Below are positions 9,814 to 20,600 of a stretch of 64,000 nt of DNA, one piece after another. Position 1 is the stretch's first letter. Each line of letters opens with the position of its first letter. Origin of the DNA: Pectobacterium aroidearum (GTDB lineage Bacteria; Pseudomonadota; Gammaproteobacteria; Enterobacterales; Enterobacteriaceae); assembly GCF_015689195.1 (NCBI RefSeq), contig NZ_CP065044.1, forward strand, positions 2,852,001 to 2,916,000, in the 5' to 3' direction. The notes under the pieces were generated by a model. It was not told where the DNA came from. It saw nothing but the letters and a program-made list of their open reading frames with translations, and did not search any database. Both the position numbers and the translations under genes were made by a program.

Positions 9814-10164
9814 TTACTCTTGATCGGCCTGCTGCGATTTGTATTTGTCTGCCGTTTCTTTGATCAGCGGTTGCAGTTCGCCACGCTGAAACATTTCAAC
9901 CACGATATCACAACCGCCAATCAACTCACCATCAACCCACAGCTGCGGGAATGTCGGCCAGTTCGCGTACTTCGGAAGCTCAGCGCGGATATCCGGGTTC
10001 TGTAAAATATCAACATACGCAAAACGCTCGCCACATGCAGACAGCGCCTGAACGGTCTGTGCGGAAAAACCGCAGCTTGGCAATTTCGGGGAGCCTTTCA
10101 TGTACAGCAAAATCGGGTTTTCAGCAATTTGGCGCTGAATTTTTTCAATTGTCGGTGTCGTCAT
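9814..10164 (-). CDS. grxD: Monothiol glutaredoxin GrxD
   Basis: GrxD is a CGFS-type monothiol glutaredoxin that binds and transfers [2Fe-2S] clusters with glutathione. The 116 residues match the family length. The active-site motif is KLPSCGFSAQ near residues 27-36. The cis-Pro block is WPTFPQLWVDGELIGGCDI, which includes the glutathione-binding GG. Convergent with rnt, as in E. coli. Confidence 0.96.
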   Translation of the reverse strand: MTTPTIEKIQRQIAENPILLYMKGSPKLPSCGFSAQTVQALSACGERFAYVDILQNPDIRAELPKYANWPTFPQLWVDGELIGGCDIVVEMFQRGELQPLIKETADKYKSQQADQE

Positions 10165-10505
10165 CTTCTTGCTTCCTTAAACCTATAGGATGGCTAACGT
10201 CCAAAACGCTAGCCATGAGCCGCCGTCAGAGGTACTACGACAGCGACATTGACTCAGTGATATTGTACCGATGCCACTAGCCACAAAAAAACGCCATTTT
10301 TTGTAAGGGTATTTTCCCTGCAAGTTATTCACCATTGATGAAATCAACACCAGAATGCGTTGATAAATCAATCGAAAAAACAACTATTAACGTTTTTTCA
10401 CTATTCTGTATGAATAAAGCGGTCATGCCCACTTTTTTATGACGACGTTTTCAGGAATACTGTGCGGATTGAGCGAGTTAAGGATTATGTTCGGTCACTT
10501 TTATT
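10165..10505. other. Divergent promoter region grxD / mepH
   Basis: This 340-base gap between divergent genes should hold the promoters of grxD and mepH. It is AT-rich, and no RNA gene, repeat or coding frame is supported. Confidence 0.4.
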
Positions 10506-11357
10506 ATGCGCTTATTTATTACTCTTTTTATATTATTTTTCAGTAATCTATCCCTGAACGTCGTTCAGGCTGCGCCGCATACCCCGCATTCTGCGCCGAA
10601 GAAAAGCGCCGTTGAAGAAACCAACAAAAAAAGCCGCCAAACAAAGGGTAATGCTAAATCACCGACACCGATCAAAAGCAAAAAACCAGAACCTACCGCA
10701 GCCAGCACGAAAACCAAGCCCCGTAGCGCGAACAAATCAACAGAGAAAAAGCCATCTCGGACGCAAAGCAGCACGCCCGCGCTAGTGAAAAAAAACCTCA
10801 AAAAGCTGAAGCCTGAAGAAGAGAAGCAGACGACCGCACAGGTCAGAGTCAAAACCGGGCTGAAAAAGACAGTGCTCAAGGGAAAGGTAGATAAAAACCC
10901 GTCACCCACGGAAAAAGGAATGGCGCTGAGCGCGGCACATAAAAAGCGTTATCAGCATGCCAAAACGACAGCGATGAATAAGTTGATGAGCCAGATAGGT
11001 AAGCCTTATCACTGGGGCGGTTCATCACCCTTTACTGGATTCGACTGCAGCGGGCTGGTCTATTACGCATACAAAGATGTCGTTAAGATTCAAATTCCGC
11101 GCACCGCTAACGAAATGTATCATCTGCGTGACGCCGCTCCGATTAAAAAGAGCGAACTGGAAAGCGGCGATTTGGTGTTCTTCCGCATCAATAATCGTGG
11201 CGCAGCCGATCACGTCGGAGTTTATCTGGGAGAAGGGAAATTTATTCAGTCGCCGCGTACCGGTTCAGATATTCGTATCAGCAAGCTGAGTGAAGATTAC
11301 TGGCAGGAGCACTACGTGGGCGCGCGTCGCGTGGTCACACCGCAGACAATTCGTTAA
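10506..11357 (+). CDS. mepH: NlpC/P60 peptidoglycan endopeptidase, MepH-like
   Basis: A 283-residue exported protein. Residues 1-22 form a signal peptide ending near VQAAP. Residues about 25-140 are a Lys/Ser/Thr/Pro-rich linker. The C-terminal NlpC/P60 domain has the catalytic Cys in GFDCSGLVYYAY, the His in ADHVGVYLGEGKFI and a polar third residue downstream. MepH-type enzymes cut meso-Dap-D-Ala cross-links so that the wall can expand. E. coli MepH (YdhO) is 271 residues and follows grxD. The linker is more basic than usual, which may help it bind polyanions; that is inference. Confidence 0.92.
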   Translation: MRLFITLFILFFSNLSLNVVQAAPHTPHSAPKKSAVEETNKKSRQTKGNAKSPTPIKSKKPEPTAASTKTKPRSANKSTEKKPSRTQSSTPALVKKNLKKLKPEEEKQTTAQVRVKTGLKKTVLKGKVDKNPSPTEKGMALSAAHKKRYQHAKTTAMNKLMSQIGKPYHWGGSSPFTGFDCSGLVYYAYKDVVKIQIPRTANEMYHLRDAAPIKKSELESGDLVFFRINNRGAADHVGVYLGEGKFIQSPRTGSDIRISKLSEDYWQEHYVGARRVVTPQTIR

Positions 11358-11452
11358 GAGACAGACAACCTACATCGAATGGAAATGATTCAGACACGTT
11401 TTATGTAGCATCAACGTGTCTGAATACCTAGTCTGTGCAGAGCATCGTTCGG

Positions 11453-11542
11453 TTAATTCAGCACCGCAATAAAACTAAACGTGATGATGACAGCCAACGA
11501 GCCAACTGTTGTCAGCAAAGACATCTTCAGATCTGTATCCAT
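11453..11542 (-). CDS. ynhF: YnhF family small membrane protein
   Basis: A 29-residue frame starting MDTDLKMSLLTTVGSLAV and ending FIAVLN, with AGGAG six bases before the ATG. It is mostly one hydrophobic helix. E. coli YnhF is also 29 residues (it begins MSTDLKFSL) and lies at the equivalent place next to purR. Its function is unknown. Confidence 0.85.
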   Translation of the reverse strand: MDTDLKMSLLTTVGSLAVIITFSFIAVLN

Positions 11543-11948
11543 AAACCACTCCTTTATTAGCGAACAAATTTTAGCTGAAAATTTCACCTGAAAGCGCTAT
11601 CTGAAATAAAGACACCGCGATTCACAGCCGAACCCATTTAGGCAGTTAAATCTACAAATAATAGGGTTATTACGATTCTTTCATAATTCTAGTGAAAAAT
11701 CTCGGACGTATGCATCACTAATAGTATAAATTACCCCTTTCACTTTCATGATAAATCGGACACAATCCGCTGTTTATGAAAGCGCTGCGTATCAGTCGAA
11801 AAACGTCAACCCAGATCCCTTCGGTATAACATTCGGCATTCTCCTTCTGAAATCCTGTTTTTTAGCTTAGAAGAAGAACATTAAACGTAGGCAAACGATT
11901 AACAATATACTTACGTCTGTAACAGGTAAGTTCAGGAGTCATTTTTAG
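11543..11948. other. Intergenic region upstream of purR
   Basis: About 400 bases without a coding frame between the divergent ynhF and purR genes. It contains a PurR-like half palindrome just before purR (listed separately). No other element is identified. Confidence 0.4.
11889..11904 (+). promoter_or_regulatory. PurR-box-like site upstream of purR
   Basis: AGGCAAACGATTAACA matches the left half and centre of the PurR operator ACGCAAACGTTTTCNT well and the right half poorly. It lies 45 bases before the purR start. E. coli purR is autoregulated through operators of this type. Confidence 0.5.
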
Positions 11949-12974
11949 ATGGCAACGATTAAAGATGTGGCAAAACGTGCTGGCGTTTCCACCACAACCG
12001 TATCGCACGTGATCAATAAAACACGTTTCGTCGCCGAAGAGACCAAGGCAGCCGTCAGGGCGGCAATCAAAGAATTGCACTATTCGCCCAGCGCCGTCGC
12101 CCGCAGCCTCAAAGTTAATCACACCAAATCTATCGGTTTGCTGGCCACATCCAGCGAAGCGCCCTACTTCGCCGAAATCATTGAAGCTGTCGAAAACAGC
12201 TGCTACGCCAAAGGTTACACGCTGGTGCTGTGTAATTCGCATAACGACATCGATAAACAGCGCGCTTATCTCTCCATGCTGGCGCAAAAACGCGTCGACG
12301 GCCTGCTGGTCATGTGCGCCGAATATCCACCTGAACTGTTGGCGATGCTGAAAGATTATCGCAGCATTCCGATGGTCGTGATGGACTGGGGACAGATGCA
12401 CAGCGATTTTACCGATACGATTATCGATAACGCCTTTGAAGGCGGTTATATGGCCGGTCGCTACCTGATCGAACGTGGTCATCGGGATATCGGTGCTATT
12501 CCTGGTATTCAAGAACGTAACACCGGCAGCGGACGCTACCTCGGCTTTTTAAAAGCGTTGAAGGAAGCCGACATCACCGTGCGTGAAGAGTGGGTTGTTC
12601 AGGGCGATTTCGAGCCGGAGTCCGGTTATAAAGCCATGCATCAGATTCTCGCGCAGAAACAGCGGCCAACGGCCGTATTCTGCGGTGGCGATATCATGGC
12701 GATGGGCGCGATCTGTGCAGCCGATGAATTAGGTCTGCGCGTGCCGCAGGATATTTCGGTGATCGGTTATGACAACGTGCGCCACGCGCGTTTCTTTACG
12801 CCGGCACTGACGACCATCCATCAGCCAAAAGAGCGTCTGGGTCAGTCTGCTTTCGCGATGTTGCTGGATCGCATTACCAGCAAGCGGGAAGATGCGCACG
12901 TCATCGAAGTGCACCCGACGCTGATTGAGCGCCGCTCGGTTGCAGACGGCCCTTACCTCGACTATCGCCGCTAA
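11949..12974 (+). CDS. purR: Purine repressor PurR
   Basis: A 341-residue LacI-family repressor that binds hypoxanthine or guanine and represses purine synthesis genes. The N-terminal helix-turn-helix and hinge are almost those of E. coli Pur[21 protein letters not shown], then [12 protein letters not shown] and the hinge [10 protein letters not shown]. The periplasmic-binding-protein-like core follows, with DWGQ and [14 protein letters not shown] blocks. The length equals E. coli PurR. Upstream of cfa as in E. coli. Confidence 0.97.
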   Translation: MATIKDVAKRAGVSTTTVSHVINKTRFVAEETKAAVRAAIKELHYSPSAVARSLKVNHTKSIGLLATSSEAPYFAEIIEAVENSCYAKGYTLVLCNSHNDIDKQRAYLSMLAQKRVDGLLVMCAEYPPELLAMLKDYRSIPMVVMDWGQMHSDFTDTIIDNAFEGGYMAGRYLIERGHRDIGAIPGIQERNTGSGRYLGFLKALKEADITVREEWVVQGDFEPESGYKAMHQILAQKQRPTAVFCGGDIMAMGAICAADELGLRVPQDISVIGYDNVRHARFFTPALTTIHQPKERLGQSAFAMLLDRITSKREDAHVIEVHPTLIERRSVADGPYLDYRR

Positions 12975-13174
12975 CGGCAGCAATACCGTCCAAACGATTT
13001 TTCTATTCCTGTTCGCTTTCCCCTCTGCTTCAGCCCATTTTCTTGTATGCTGGCTGAAGCAGTTATAAATCTACTATCGCGTTTCATTTCCTCTGGTGAC
13101 AGCCGATTACGTCGGCTGCGATAAGTGCTGTCCAGGTGTTTTACGATACTTTTACATAAAGTTAAGGAGACATG

Positions 13175-14326
13175 ATGGGTTCACCTTATACAGAAGAATG
13201 GGATCACGATGCCACGCCTTGGTTCCGCATAATGCGGGATAAGTTGGCCGCTGCGGATATCATAATCAACGGTACCCGCCCTTTTGACATCCGCGTGATT
13301 AATCCCGGCATTTTTAAACGTGTCTTGCGAGAAGGTTCATTGGGATTAGGTGAAAGCTATATGGATGGGTGGTGGGAGTGTGAACGGCTGGATATGTTTT
13401 TCCATCGTGTCCTGCGCGCAGGGCTAGGGAACACCTTGCCTCACCGCCTGCACGATGCCATGCGAGTCGCCCTCTCTCGCGTCACGAATTTACAATCCCG
13501 TCGGCGCGCTCAAGTGGTCGGTGAAGTGCACTACGATCTGGGGAACGATCTTTTTACCCTCATGCTGGATCCTTACATGCAATACTCCTGCGCCTACTGG
13601 AAACAGGCACAAACGCTGGAACAGGCACAGGAAGATAAACTCACCATGATTTGTGAAAAACTCCAGCTTAAATCCGGCATGACGCTGCTGGATATCGGCT
13701 GCGGCTGGGGCGGGCTTGCCGAGTTCGCGGCGCGTCACTACGGCGTTTCGGTTTATGGCATCACCATTTCCAAAGAGCAGCAAATGCTGGCACAGCAGCG
13801 CTGTCAGAATCTGAACGTCACCATTGAACGACAGGATTACCGCGATCTCGATCGGCAATTTGACCGCGTGGTATCGGTTGGCATGTTTGAACACGTCGGG
13901 CCGCGCAACTATGACCGCTATTTTCGCGTCGTACAGCGTAACCTAAAGCCTAACGGGCTGTTTCTGCTACATACCATCGGGGCCAATAAGACCGATCCGC
14001 ATGTCGATCCCTGGATTCATAAATACATCTTCCCCAACGGCTGCATCCCCTCCATACAGCACATTGCGCAGGCGAGTGAGCCTTACATGGTGATGGAGGA
14101 CTGGCACAATTTCGGGGCCGATTACGATCGCACATTAATGGCGTGGCATACGCGCTTTCAGCAAAGCTGGCCACAGCTTGCCACACGCTACCCTATCCGT
14201 TTCCGCCGGATGTTCAGCTACTATCTGAACCTTTGTGCCGGTGCTTTCAGAGCAAGAACGCTCCAGCTCTGGCAAGTCGTGTTCAGCCTGGATGGGATCG
14301 AAGGTGGATTACGCGTTTCACGCTGA
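13175..14326 (+). CDS. cfa: Cyclopropane-fatty-acyl-phospholipid synthase
   Basis: Cfa uses S-adenosylmethionine to convert unsaturated acyl chains of membrane phospholipids to cyclopropane forms, mainly at entry to stationary phase. The SAM motif is LLDIGCGWGGLAEFA, and other family blocks include GEGSLGLGESYMDGWWE-like and GMFEHVGPRNYDRYF. Two ATGs are adjacent; the second (13175) is better spaced from AAGGAG and gives 383 residues (E. coli has 382). Follows purR as in E. coli. Confidence 0.95.
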   Translation: MGSPYTEEWDHDATPWFRIMRDKLAAADIIINGTRPFDIRVINPGIFKRVLREGSLGLGESYMDGWWECERLDMFFHRVLRAGLGNTLPHRLHDAMRVALSRVTNLQSRRRAQVVGEVHYDLGNDLFTLMLDPYMQYSCAYWKQAQTLEQAQEDKLTMICEKLQLKSGMTLLDIGCGWGGLAEFAARHYGVSVYGITISKEQQMLAQQRCQNLNVTIERQDYRDLDRQFDRVVSVGMFEHVGPRNYDRYFRVVQRNLKPNGLFLLHTIGANKTDPHVDPWIHKYIFPNGCIPSIQHIAQASEPYMVMEDWHNFGADYDRTLMAWHTRFQQSWPQLATRYPIRFRRMFSYYLNLCAGAFRARTLQLWQVVFSLDGIEGGLRVSR

Positions 14327-14329
14327 CAG

Positions 14330-14365
14330 AAAAGAAAAAACCGGACGAGGCTATTCGTCCGGTTT
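14330..14365. terminator. Bidirectional terminator between cfa and ribC
   Basis: The stem AAACCGGACGA / TCGTCCGGTTT has a 6-base loop. Read on the minus strand it is followed by TTTCTTTTC; read on the plus strand by GATTT. It lies between converging genes. Confidence 0.8.
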
Positions 14366-14392
14366 GATTTACAAAAACAGGCAACGTAGAAA

Positions 14393-15028
14393 TTACGCTT
14401 CGTTGGCGGGGTCGCTCGCCTGCTTGCTGGCCAACACGCGTTCAACGGTGTCCACTACGGCCTGTGTCTGCGGATCGATTTCAATGTTGATGCGATGCCC
14501 CAGACGTTTCTGTCCCAGCGTCGTGCGGTTCAGCGTTTCAGGAATTAAATGCACGCAGAAACGCCCGCGGGTGACTTCCCCTACCGTCAGGCTGATGCCA
14601 TCAATCCCGACGAAGCCTTTATGCAGCACGTATTTCATCAGCGCTTCATCTGCCAGGCGGAACCAAATCTGATGGTTATTCTCTGAAACCTGAATCTTCA
14701 CCACTTCAGCCGTACACATGATGTGGCCCGACATGACGTGTCCACCAATCTCGTCACCGAATTTTGCGGCGCGCTCAATATTTACGACATCGCCTTCATG
14801 AATATCGCCCAGATTCGTTAATCGCAGCGTTTCCTTCATGAGATCAAAACTGACGCGATCGCCGTCAATGGCAGTTACCGTCAGGCAGCAGCCGTTGTGC
14901 GCCACCGAAGCGCCGGGCACCAGCCCTGGCAACAGGTCGGGGGGGAGTTGGACAACGTGCGTACGAAAGTTGGATTTTTCTTCAATCGACACCACCGGCG
15001 CGGTGCCCTGAACAATACCGGTAAACAT
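14393..15028 (-). CDS. ribC: Riboflavin synthase
   Basis: A 211-residue protein with two lumazine-binding repeats, starting [15 protein letters not shown]; the second repeat begins near [20 protein letters not shown]. It catalyses the dismutation of two 6,7-dimethyl-8-ribityllumazine to riboflavin in a homotrimer. It is called ribC in E. coli and ribE in other naming schemes. Between cfa and divergent mdtK as in E. coli. No FMN riboswitch is apparent upstream. Confidence 0.96.
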   Translation of the reverse strand: MFTGIVQGTAPVVSIEEKSNFRTHVVQLPPDLLPGLVPGASVAHNGCCLTVTAIDGDRVSFDLMKETLRLTNLGDIHEGDVVNIERAAKFGDEIGGHVMSGHIMCTAEVVKIQVSENNHQIWFRLADEALMKYVLHKGFVGIDGISLTVGEVTRGRFCVHLIPETLNRTTLGQKRLGHRINIEIDPQTQAVVDTVERVLASKQASDPANEA

Positions 15029-15277
15029 GCGGTTTGCCTCTTAAAAACAAAGAAATGACTTTGTGCAGTGTGCCCGATATTCCGCGGAAAACCAAACCGG
15101 AATACGGTACGCCAGTACGCTATCGAAACCACTGCGTAACAAAAAGAATATATTCTCTTTCAAGCTGGTTTACTTTTATTAAGTCGTTACAATAACGATC
15201 TCGTTTTATTCTTGACGTTTTTCATATCCAGATTATTCATCCTGCTAGCAAAATTAAGTCATTCAAGGAAGGTATCC

Positions 15278-16651
15278 GTGCAACAGTATCTGACAGAAGC
15301 GCGTAAATTATCGGCGCTTGCTGTTCCTGTCATTATTGCGCAAGTGTCTCAAACGTCGATGGGTGTTGTTGATACCGTCATGGCAGGTGCCTATAGCGCC
15401 ACCGATATGGCCGCCGTCGCCGTGGGAACCTCTATCTGGCTACCCGCCATTCTTTTTGGTCACGGTCTGCTGTTAGCGCTGACGCCCGTTGTCGCACAGC
15501 TCAACGGTTCCGGTCGACGCGATCGCATCTCGCATCAGGTACGACAATCCTTTTTTCTGGCCGCCATTATCTCCGTATTTACCATGCTGGCGCTGTATCA
15601 AGGGGAATATGCCATCAATCTGATGAGCGACGATTCGCCTGAACTGGCCGCGAAGGCTATCGGTTACCTGCATGCGCTACTGTGGGGCGTACCCGGCTAT
15701 CTGTTCTATCAGGTTTTACGCTGCCAGTGCGAAGGGCTGTCCAAAACCTACCCCGGCATGATGATTGGGTTCATCGGGCTGTTAATCAACATTCCGATTA
15801 ACTATGTCTTTATCCACGGCAAATTTGGTATGCCCGAACTGGGCGGCGTAGGCTGCGGCGTCGCGACCGCGTCGGTTTACTGGATCATGATGCTGTTGAT
15901 GATGTTCTATACCCGGCACGCCTCCTGGCTACGCGATATCCGCCTGCATCGCCCTGCATTCCGTCTGGACGGTGCCGTGCTAAAACGCCTCTTTGGCCTC
16001 GGTTTACCCATCGCGTTGGCGCTGCTTTTTGAAGTCACGTTGTTTGCCGTGGTGGCACTATTGGTGTTGCCGCTGGGCGTCGTCGATGTAGCTGGTCACC
16101 AGATTGCTCTGAACTTCAGTTCGCTGATGTTTGTTCTTCCGCTCTCGGTTGGCGTTGCCACTACCATTCGCATCGGGCATCGCTTAGGCGAAGGTTCAGT
16201 TGAGAACGCCCGCATTGCCGCGCACACTGGTATTATGGCTGGCGTGGCCTTAGCCAGCTGTACAGCCATTTTCACCACGCTGCTGCGTGAACCTATCGCC
16301 CTGCTCTACAATCAGGATCCGCTGGTTGTCGCGATGGCTTCTCAGCTCATGCTGCTGGCTGCCGTTTATCAAATCTCCGATGCCGTTCAGGCGATCGGCA
16401 GTGGCGTGTTACGCGGCTATAAAGATACCCGGTCGATTTTCTATATTACGTTCACCGCGTACTGGGTGCTGGGATTGCCGAGCGGCTACCTGCTGGCGTT
16501 GACGGATATCATCGTCCCACGCATGGGGCCGGCGGGGTTCTGGTGTGGTTTCATCATTGGCCTGACGGCAGCGGCCGTGATGATGGTGACGCGGATTCGT
16601 TTTCTCCAGCGCCAACCCGCCGCACGGATTTTAGCGCGCGCCGCCCGCTAG
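15278..16651 (+). CDS. mdtK: MATE multidrug efflux pump MdtK
   Basis: An inner-membrane cation/drug antiporter of the MATE (NorM) family. The GTG at 15278 is preferred: AAGGAAGG lies just before it and it gives 457 residues, the length of E. coli MdtK, beginning with [18 protein letters not shown]. The in-frame ATG at 15212 adds 22 non-conserved residues. Twelve membrane segments are expected. Conserved blocks are [49 protein letters not shown] and [19 protein letters not shown]. Divergent from ribC and followed by tRNA-Val, as in E. coli. Confidence 0.95.
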   Translation: MQQYLTEARKLSALAVPVIIAQVSQTSMGVVDTVMAGAYSATDMAAVAVGTSIWLPAILFGHGLLLALTPVVAQLNGSGRRDRISHQVRQSFFLAAIISVFTMLALYQGEYAINLMSDDSPELAAKAIGYLHALLWGVPGYLFYQVLRCQCEGLSKTYPGMMIGFIGLLINIPINYVFIHGKFGMPELGGVGCGVATASVYWIMMLLMMFYTRHASWLRDIRLHRPAFRLDGAVLKRLFGLGLPIALALLFEVTLFAVVALLVLPLGVVDVAGHQIALNFSSLMFVLPLSVGVATTIRIGHRLGEGSVENARIAAHTGIMAGVALASCTAIFTTLLREPIALLYNQDPLVVAMASQLMLLAAVYQISDAVQAIGSGVLRGYKDTRSIFYITFTAYWVLGLPSGYLLALTDIIVPRMGPAGFWCGFIIGLTAAAVMMVTRIRFLQRQPAARILARAAR

Positions 16652-16811
16652 ATAACGTTTCATCCAGTTTACGTCGAAAAAAACGACGGAATGGATACAA
16701 CCCCAGCAATCGCGCTGGCAAGAGCACAAAATTGCATTTTTCCTCTTGCCAGCTTTCCCCTTGCTCGCTACTATTCGCCTCGCTGTCAGACAGGCAGCCC
16801 GGTATCTCAAT

Positions 16812-16888
16812 GCGTTCATAGCTCAGTTGGTTAGAGCACCACCTTGACATGGTGGGGGTCGTTGGTTCGAGTCCAATTGAACGCACCA
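16812..16888 (+). tRNA. valW: tRNA-Val (GAC)
   Basis: A 77-base gene with encoded CCA. The acceptor GCGTTCA pairs with TGAACGC. The anticodon stem-loop CCACC-TTGACAT-GGTGG gives anticodon GAC. The T-loop is TTCGAGT. The sequence equals E. coli valW as I remember it. In E. coli valV and valW are adjacent; here the second copy is 17.4 kb away. Confidence 0.97.
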
Positions 16889-17131
16889 TTCCTTGTTTTC
16901 AAAATACTTTATTTCCACTATTTCTACTGAAAACAATCTGCTCAATCCTCTGTTGAGTTTGCATTGATTATCTTCCCGTAATCTCAATTTCATTCCGGCT
17001 ACATCTACGTTCGCTGCGTCTATTTGATCTGACTCAAAAGCAATGCACTGAATTTCCACAGGTTTGTATAGACACCTCGACGGTTATGATAGAATCCTTC
17101 CGCGAAAACGATATTAAAAGAGTAGATTGCA

Positions 17132-17410
17132 ATGGATTGGTTACGTGATTACATACCGCTACTTCTCATTGGCGGTGGAATATGGGAAATTTTTCACGTC
17201 TATAACGGACTCAAATCTGGCGTGTTAGTCGAGAGAATTAATAGAAAAGACGTGACCTTTCATCGTGGCGAATTTTGGTTTAGTTTTTGGATCGGCTTTC
17301 ATATTATTTTTTCAATAGGAACGTTCGCCGTTAGCCTCTTTCTCATCAGAAAATATGCGCTCCTTCCTGACTGGTTGCACGTGTATGTCTCTCACTTTTA
17401 TTCACTCTGA
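17132..17410 (+). CDS. Hypothetical small membrane protein
   Basis: A 92-residue protein not recognised. It has a hydrophobic segment near residues 7-24 (IPLLLIGGGIWEIFHVY) and a second near 50-75 (FWIGFHIIFSIGTFAVSLFL). Between them is a charged loop (ERINRKDVTFHRGEF). Both ends may face the same side. It lies alone between the tRNA and the guanidine operon, which converges on it. A TATGAT hexamer near 17085 could be its -10 element; the ribosome binding site is weak. The even hydrophobic pattern makes a real gene likely. Confidence 0.6.
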   Translation: MDWLRDYIPLLLIGGGIWEIFHVYNGLKSGVLVERINRKDVTFHRGEFWFSFWIGFHIIFSIGTFAVSLFLIRKYALLPDWLHVYVSHFYSL

Positions 17411-17600
17411 CAACCCCAGCGTCAGCAACGTCTCAATGTGACTTTGCATGGTGTCCACACTTATCACAGGTCGTTTCACGCCAGAGTATTACTCTGGCGC
17501 AAAGGCAAGCGCTCCGCCACTCTTACTACCCTGCTTAACCGTCTGCTCAACCCCACATGCCACTTGAAGTATGAAGGGGATATACGACAGTGCGCCACCG

Positions 17601-20600
17601 TTATTCCGTTAGCGGTTCGATCACCACCACGCACTGCCCAGCGCGCACGGATGCACCGGGCTGACAGCGGATATCCCGCACCGTGCCACGCTGTGGCGAT
17701 ACAATCGGAATTTCCATTTTCATCGATTCGAGAATCATCAGCGTTTCTCCCTCCGCGACCGTTTTGCCGACCTCCGTCGTCACCTGCCACAGATTGCCGG
17801 AAATCGGGCTTTCTACGCCGACCTGTCCCGGCAGGAGCGGCGCGTCGTCCGCCTCCTCAATCACCATGTCGACACTATCCGTCACCAATTGACCGGCAAT
17901 ACGCCAGCGTTCGCGCTCCGCCTCAAACGCTGCCCGCTGACGCACGCGGAATGCCTCGATGCCCTCCGCTTCCCGTGACAGAAAATCCTGATAGGCGCTT
18001 AACGCCAGCTCGCTTTGCTCGATCCGCAACGGATAGCGCCCCAGCGGGAAATCCCGTCGGATAGATAACAATTCGTCGGCCGACACCGGATAGAAGCGAA
18101 TTTGGTCAAAGAAGCGTAGCAGCCACGGTTTACCGTCAAACGCGTCAACGCCGCGATAGCGATCCCACATTTGCAGCGTACGTCCGACAAACTGGTAGCC
18201 TCCCGGCCCTTCCATGCCGTAAACGCACAGGTACGCACCACCAATGCCCACCGAGTTTTCCGCCGTCCAGGTGCGCGCCGGATTATATTTGGTAGTGACT
18301 AAGCGATGGCGCGGATCCAGCGGCGTTGCCACCGGTGCACCGAGATAAACATCGCCTAACCCCATCACCAGATAGCTGGCGTCAAAAACCGTGCGGTAAA
18401 CCTCATCGAGGTTATCCAACTCGTTAATACGCCGGATAAATTCAAGATTGCTCGGGCACCAGGGCGCATCGTTGCGTACCGTGGTCATGTATTTTTGAAT
18501 CGCCAGTTGGCAAGCGGGATCGTCCCAGGACAGCGGCAGATAAACCACCCGCGACGGCACGGTCAGATTCTGCTGGGTGCAAACGTCCTGCCATAGTATG
18601 GACAGCACGTCCAACAGATGCGGCAACGACAGTGCTTCAGGACGATAGTGCACCTGTAATGAGCGGATACCCGGCGTCACGTCAACGATGCCATCGAGCG
18701 TCAGTTGTTCCAGCGCCAGCATCAGCGCATGGACGCGGAAACGCAGCGCGACATCCAGTTCCGCCGCCCCCACTTCCAGCAGTAAATGGGTATCGCCGGA
18801 CAGTCGTGCAACCAGTCGTTTATCCGCGTCACCGATATCCAACACCACCGGAGAAATCAGCGCGGCAGGCGACCAGTCGATCGCAATCGGAGCAAGCTGC
18901 TCCACCTCCGCCTGACGTGCCAGCGCCAGCACGCGCGCCGTGGGGAGATCGACAGGAATAAAGCGTACGCGGTCACCGGCGTTGAGCTGCCCCAGCGCCC
19001 ACAGATCGGCCTCAATCACCGTCACCGGGCAAACGAAGCCTCCCAGACTCGGACCATCCGGCCCCAGAATCACCGGCATATCGCCGGTGAAATCCACCGC
19101 GCCGATAGCATAAGGGTTATCGTGAATATTCGACGGGTGTAGCCCCGCCTCACCGCCGCTGTCGCGCACCCACTCCGGTTTCGGACCAATCAGACGCACG
19201 CCCGTGCGGCTGGAGTTAAAATGCACTTCCCATTCGGTGGTGAGAAACGTGTCCATATAGGCAGGCGTGAAATAATCCGGTGCTGCATGTGGGCCATAAA
19301 TCACGCGCAGTTCACGTACGGTAGACAACGTGGTGCGCAACGCATCCGGCAGGCTGTCGCCGATACGTCGGTCAACCAGCGGCGCGAGGTGCAATACATC
19401 ACCCGCCCGTAGCGCTCTACCCGCGTGACCACCAAATTGCCCCAGTGTGAAGGTGCTTTTACTGCCGAGATAATCCGGCACGTCGAGACCACCACGCAGA
19501 CAAAGATAGCTGCGGACTCCCTGCGCATTCGCCGCACCTAAGCGCAGCGTGGCGCCCGCCGATATCGCAAAGACGCTATCCATCAGGACAGGCTTGCCGT
19601 CCAATTCGATAGCGATAGCCGCACCGGTGACCGCCGCCACCGCATCCGTATTAAAACGCAACGTCGGCCCGTTCATCGTGATCTCCAGCGCGGCCGTGCC
19701 CGCCGGATTCCCTACCAGACGGTTGCCTAAACGCAGCGCGCGATCGTCCATTGGCCCCGATGGCGGCACGCCGACCGCCCAGTACCCGAGACGTCCGGGA
19801 TAGTCCTGTACGGTGGTCTGCGTACCCGCGCTCACCACTTCGCAGGTTGTCGCCTGATAGACCAGCGCATCCAGACAACGTGTCCACGGTTGGCCACTGG
19901 CAAAAGGCTCTGCCGCCAGAATCTGACGCAGATAGTCACGGTTGTGTTCCACGCCGTAGAGTCGCGTATCCGCCAGCGCCCGATCCAGCCCAGCCATCGC
20001 CTGCTCGCGGGTAGGTTCATAGGCGATAATCTTAGCCAGCATCGGGTCGAAAAACGGCGGGATCTCGCATCCGGCCGTCACCCAGGTATCGATGCGCAGG
20101 CGATGCCCCTCCGCGGCGGGAAACGCGACTTCCGTCAGTAACCCCGGCGACGGCTGGAACTGCTTGCCCGGATCTTCCGCGTACAGACGCGCCTGAATCG
20201 CATGCCCCTGAGGATTCAGTCCGACGGCCAATTCGCGCAGCGGCGGTAAATCCCCCGCCGCCAGTTCGATCATCCAGCGCACCAGATCCACGCCCCAGAC
20301 CTGTTCCGTGACGCCGTGTTCCACTTGCAAACGCGTATTCACTTCAAGAAAGTAAAAACGGTCCGTCGCGCTGTCATAAACGAATTCCACCGTTCCGGCA
20401 CTGCGGTAATTCACCGCCTGCGCCAGACTGATTGCCGCCGCGCACAGCGCATCGGCGACCCCGTCCGGTAGGTTGGGAGCGGGGGTTTCTTCAATCACCT
20501 TCTGGTTACGGCGCTGTACCGAACAATCCCGAACCCCCAACGCCAGCACGTCGCCCTGACCATCGCCAAAAATCTGTACCTCCAGATGCCGGGCGCGCTC

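Noticed and set aside
16554..16889. Minus-strand frame across the mdtK end and tRNA-Val
   Set aside because: It is antisense to mdtK and the tRNA. The same kind of peptide (SGLEPPTPTMSRWCSNQLSY) arises at the second tRNA-Val and is a known artefact of tRNA complements.
17479..17499. CGCCAGAG/CTCTGGCG hairpin after the carboxylase gene as terminator
   Set aside because: Clear 8-bp stem, but it lies 100 bases past the stop and no T-run follows on the minus strand.
17560..17585. Short CTTGAAGTATGA motif, also in complement near 35450 (CATACTTCAAG)
   Set aside because: Only about 11 shared bases; may be traces of a common intergenic repeat but too short to annotate.
17438..18064. 208-codon plus-strand frame opposite the carboxylase end
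   Set aside because: Arg/Pro-rich shadow of a GC-rich coding region with no domain.
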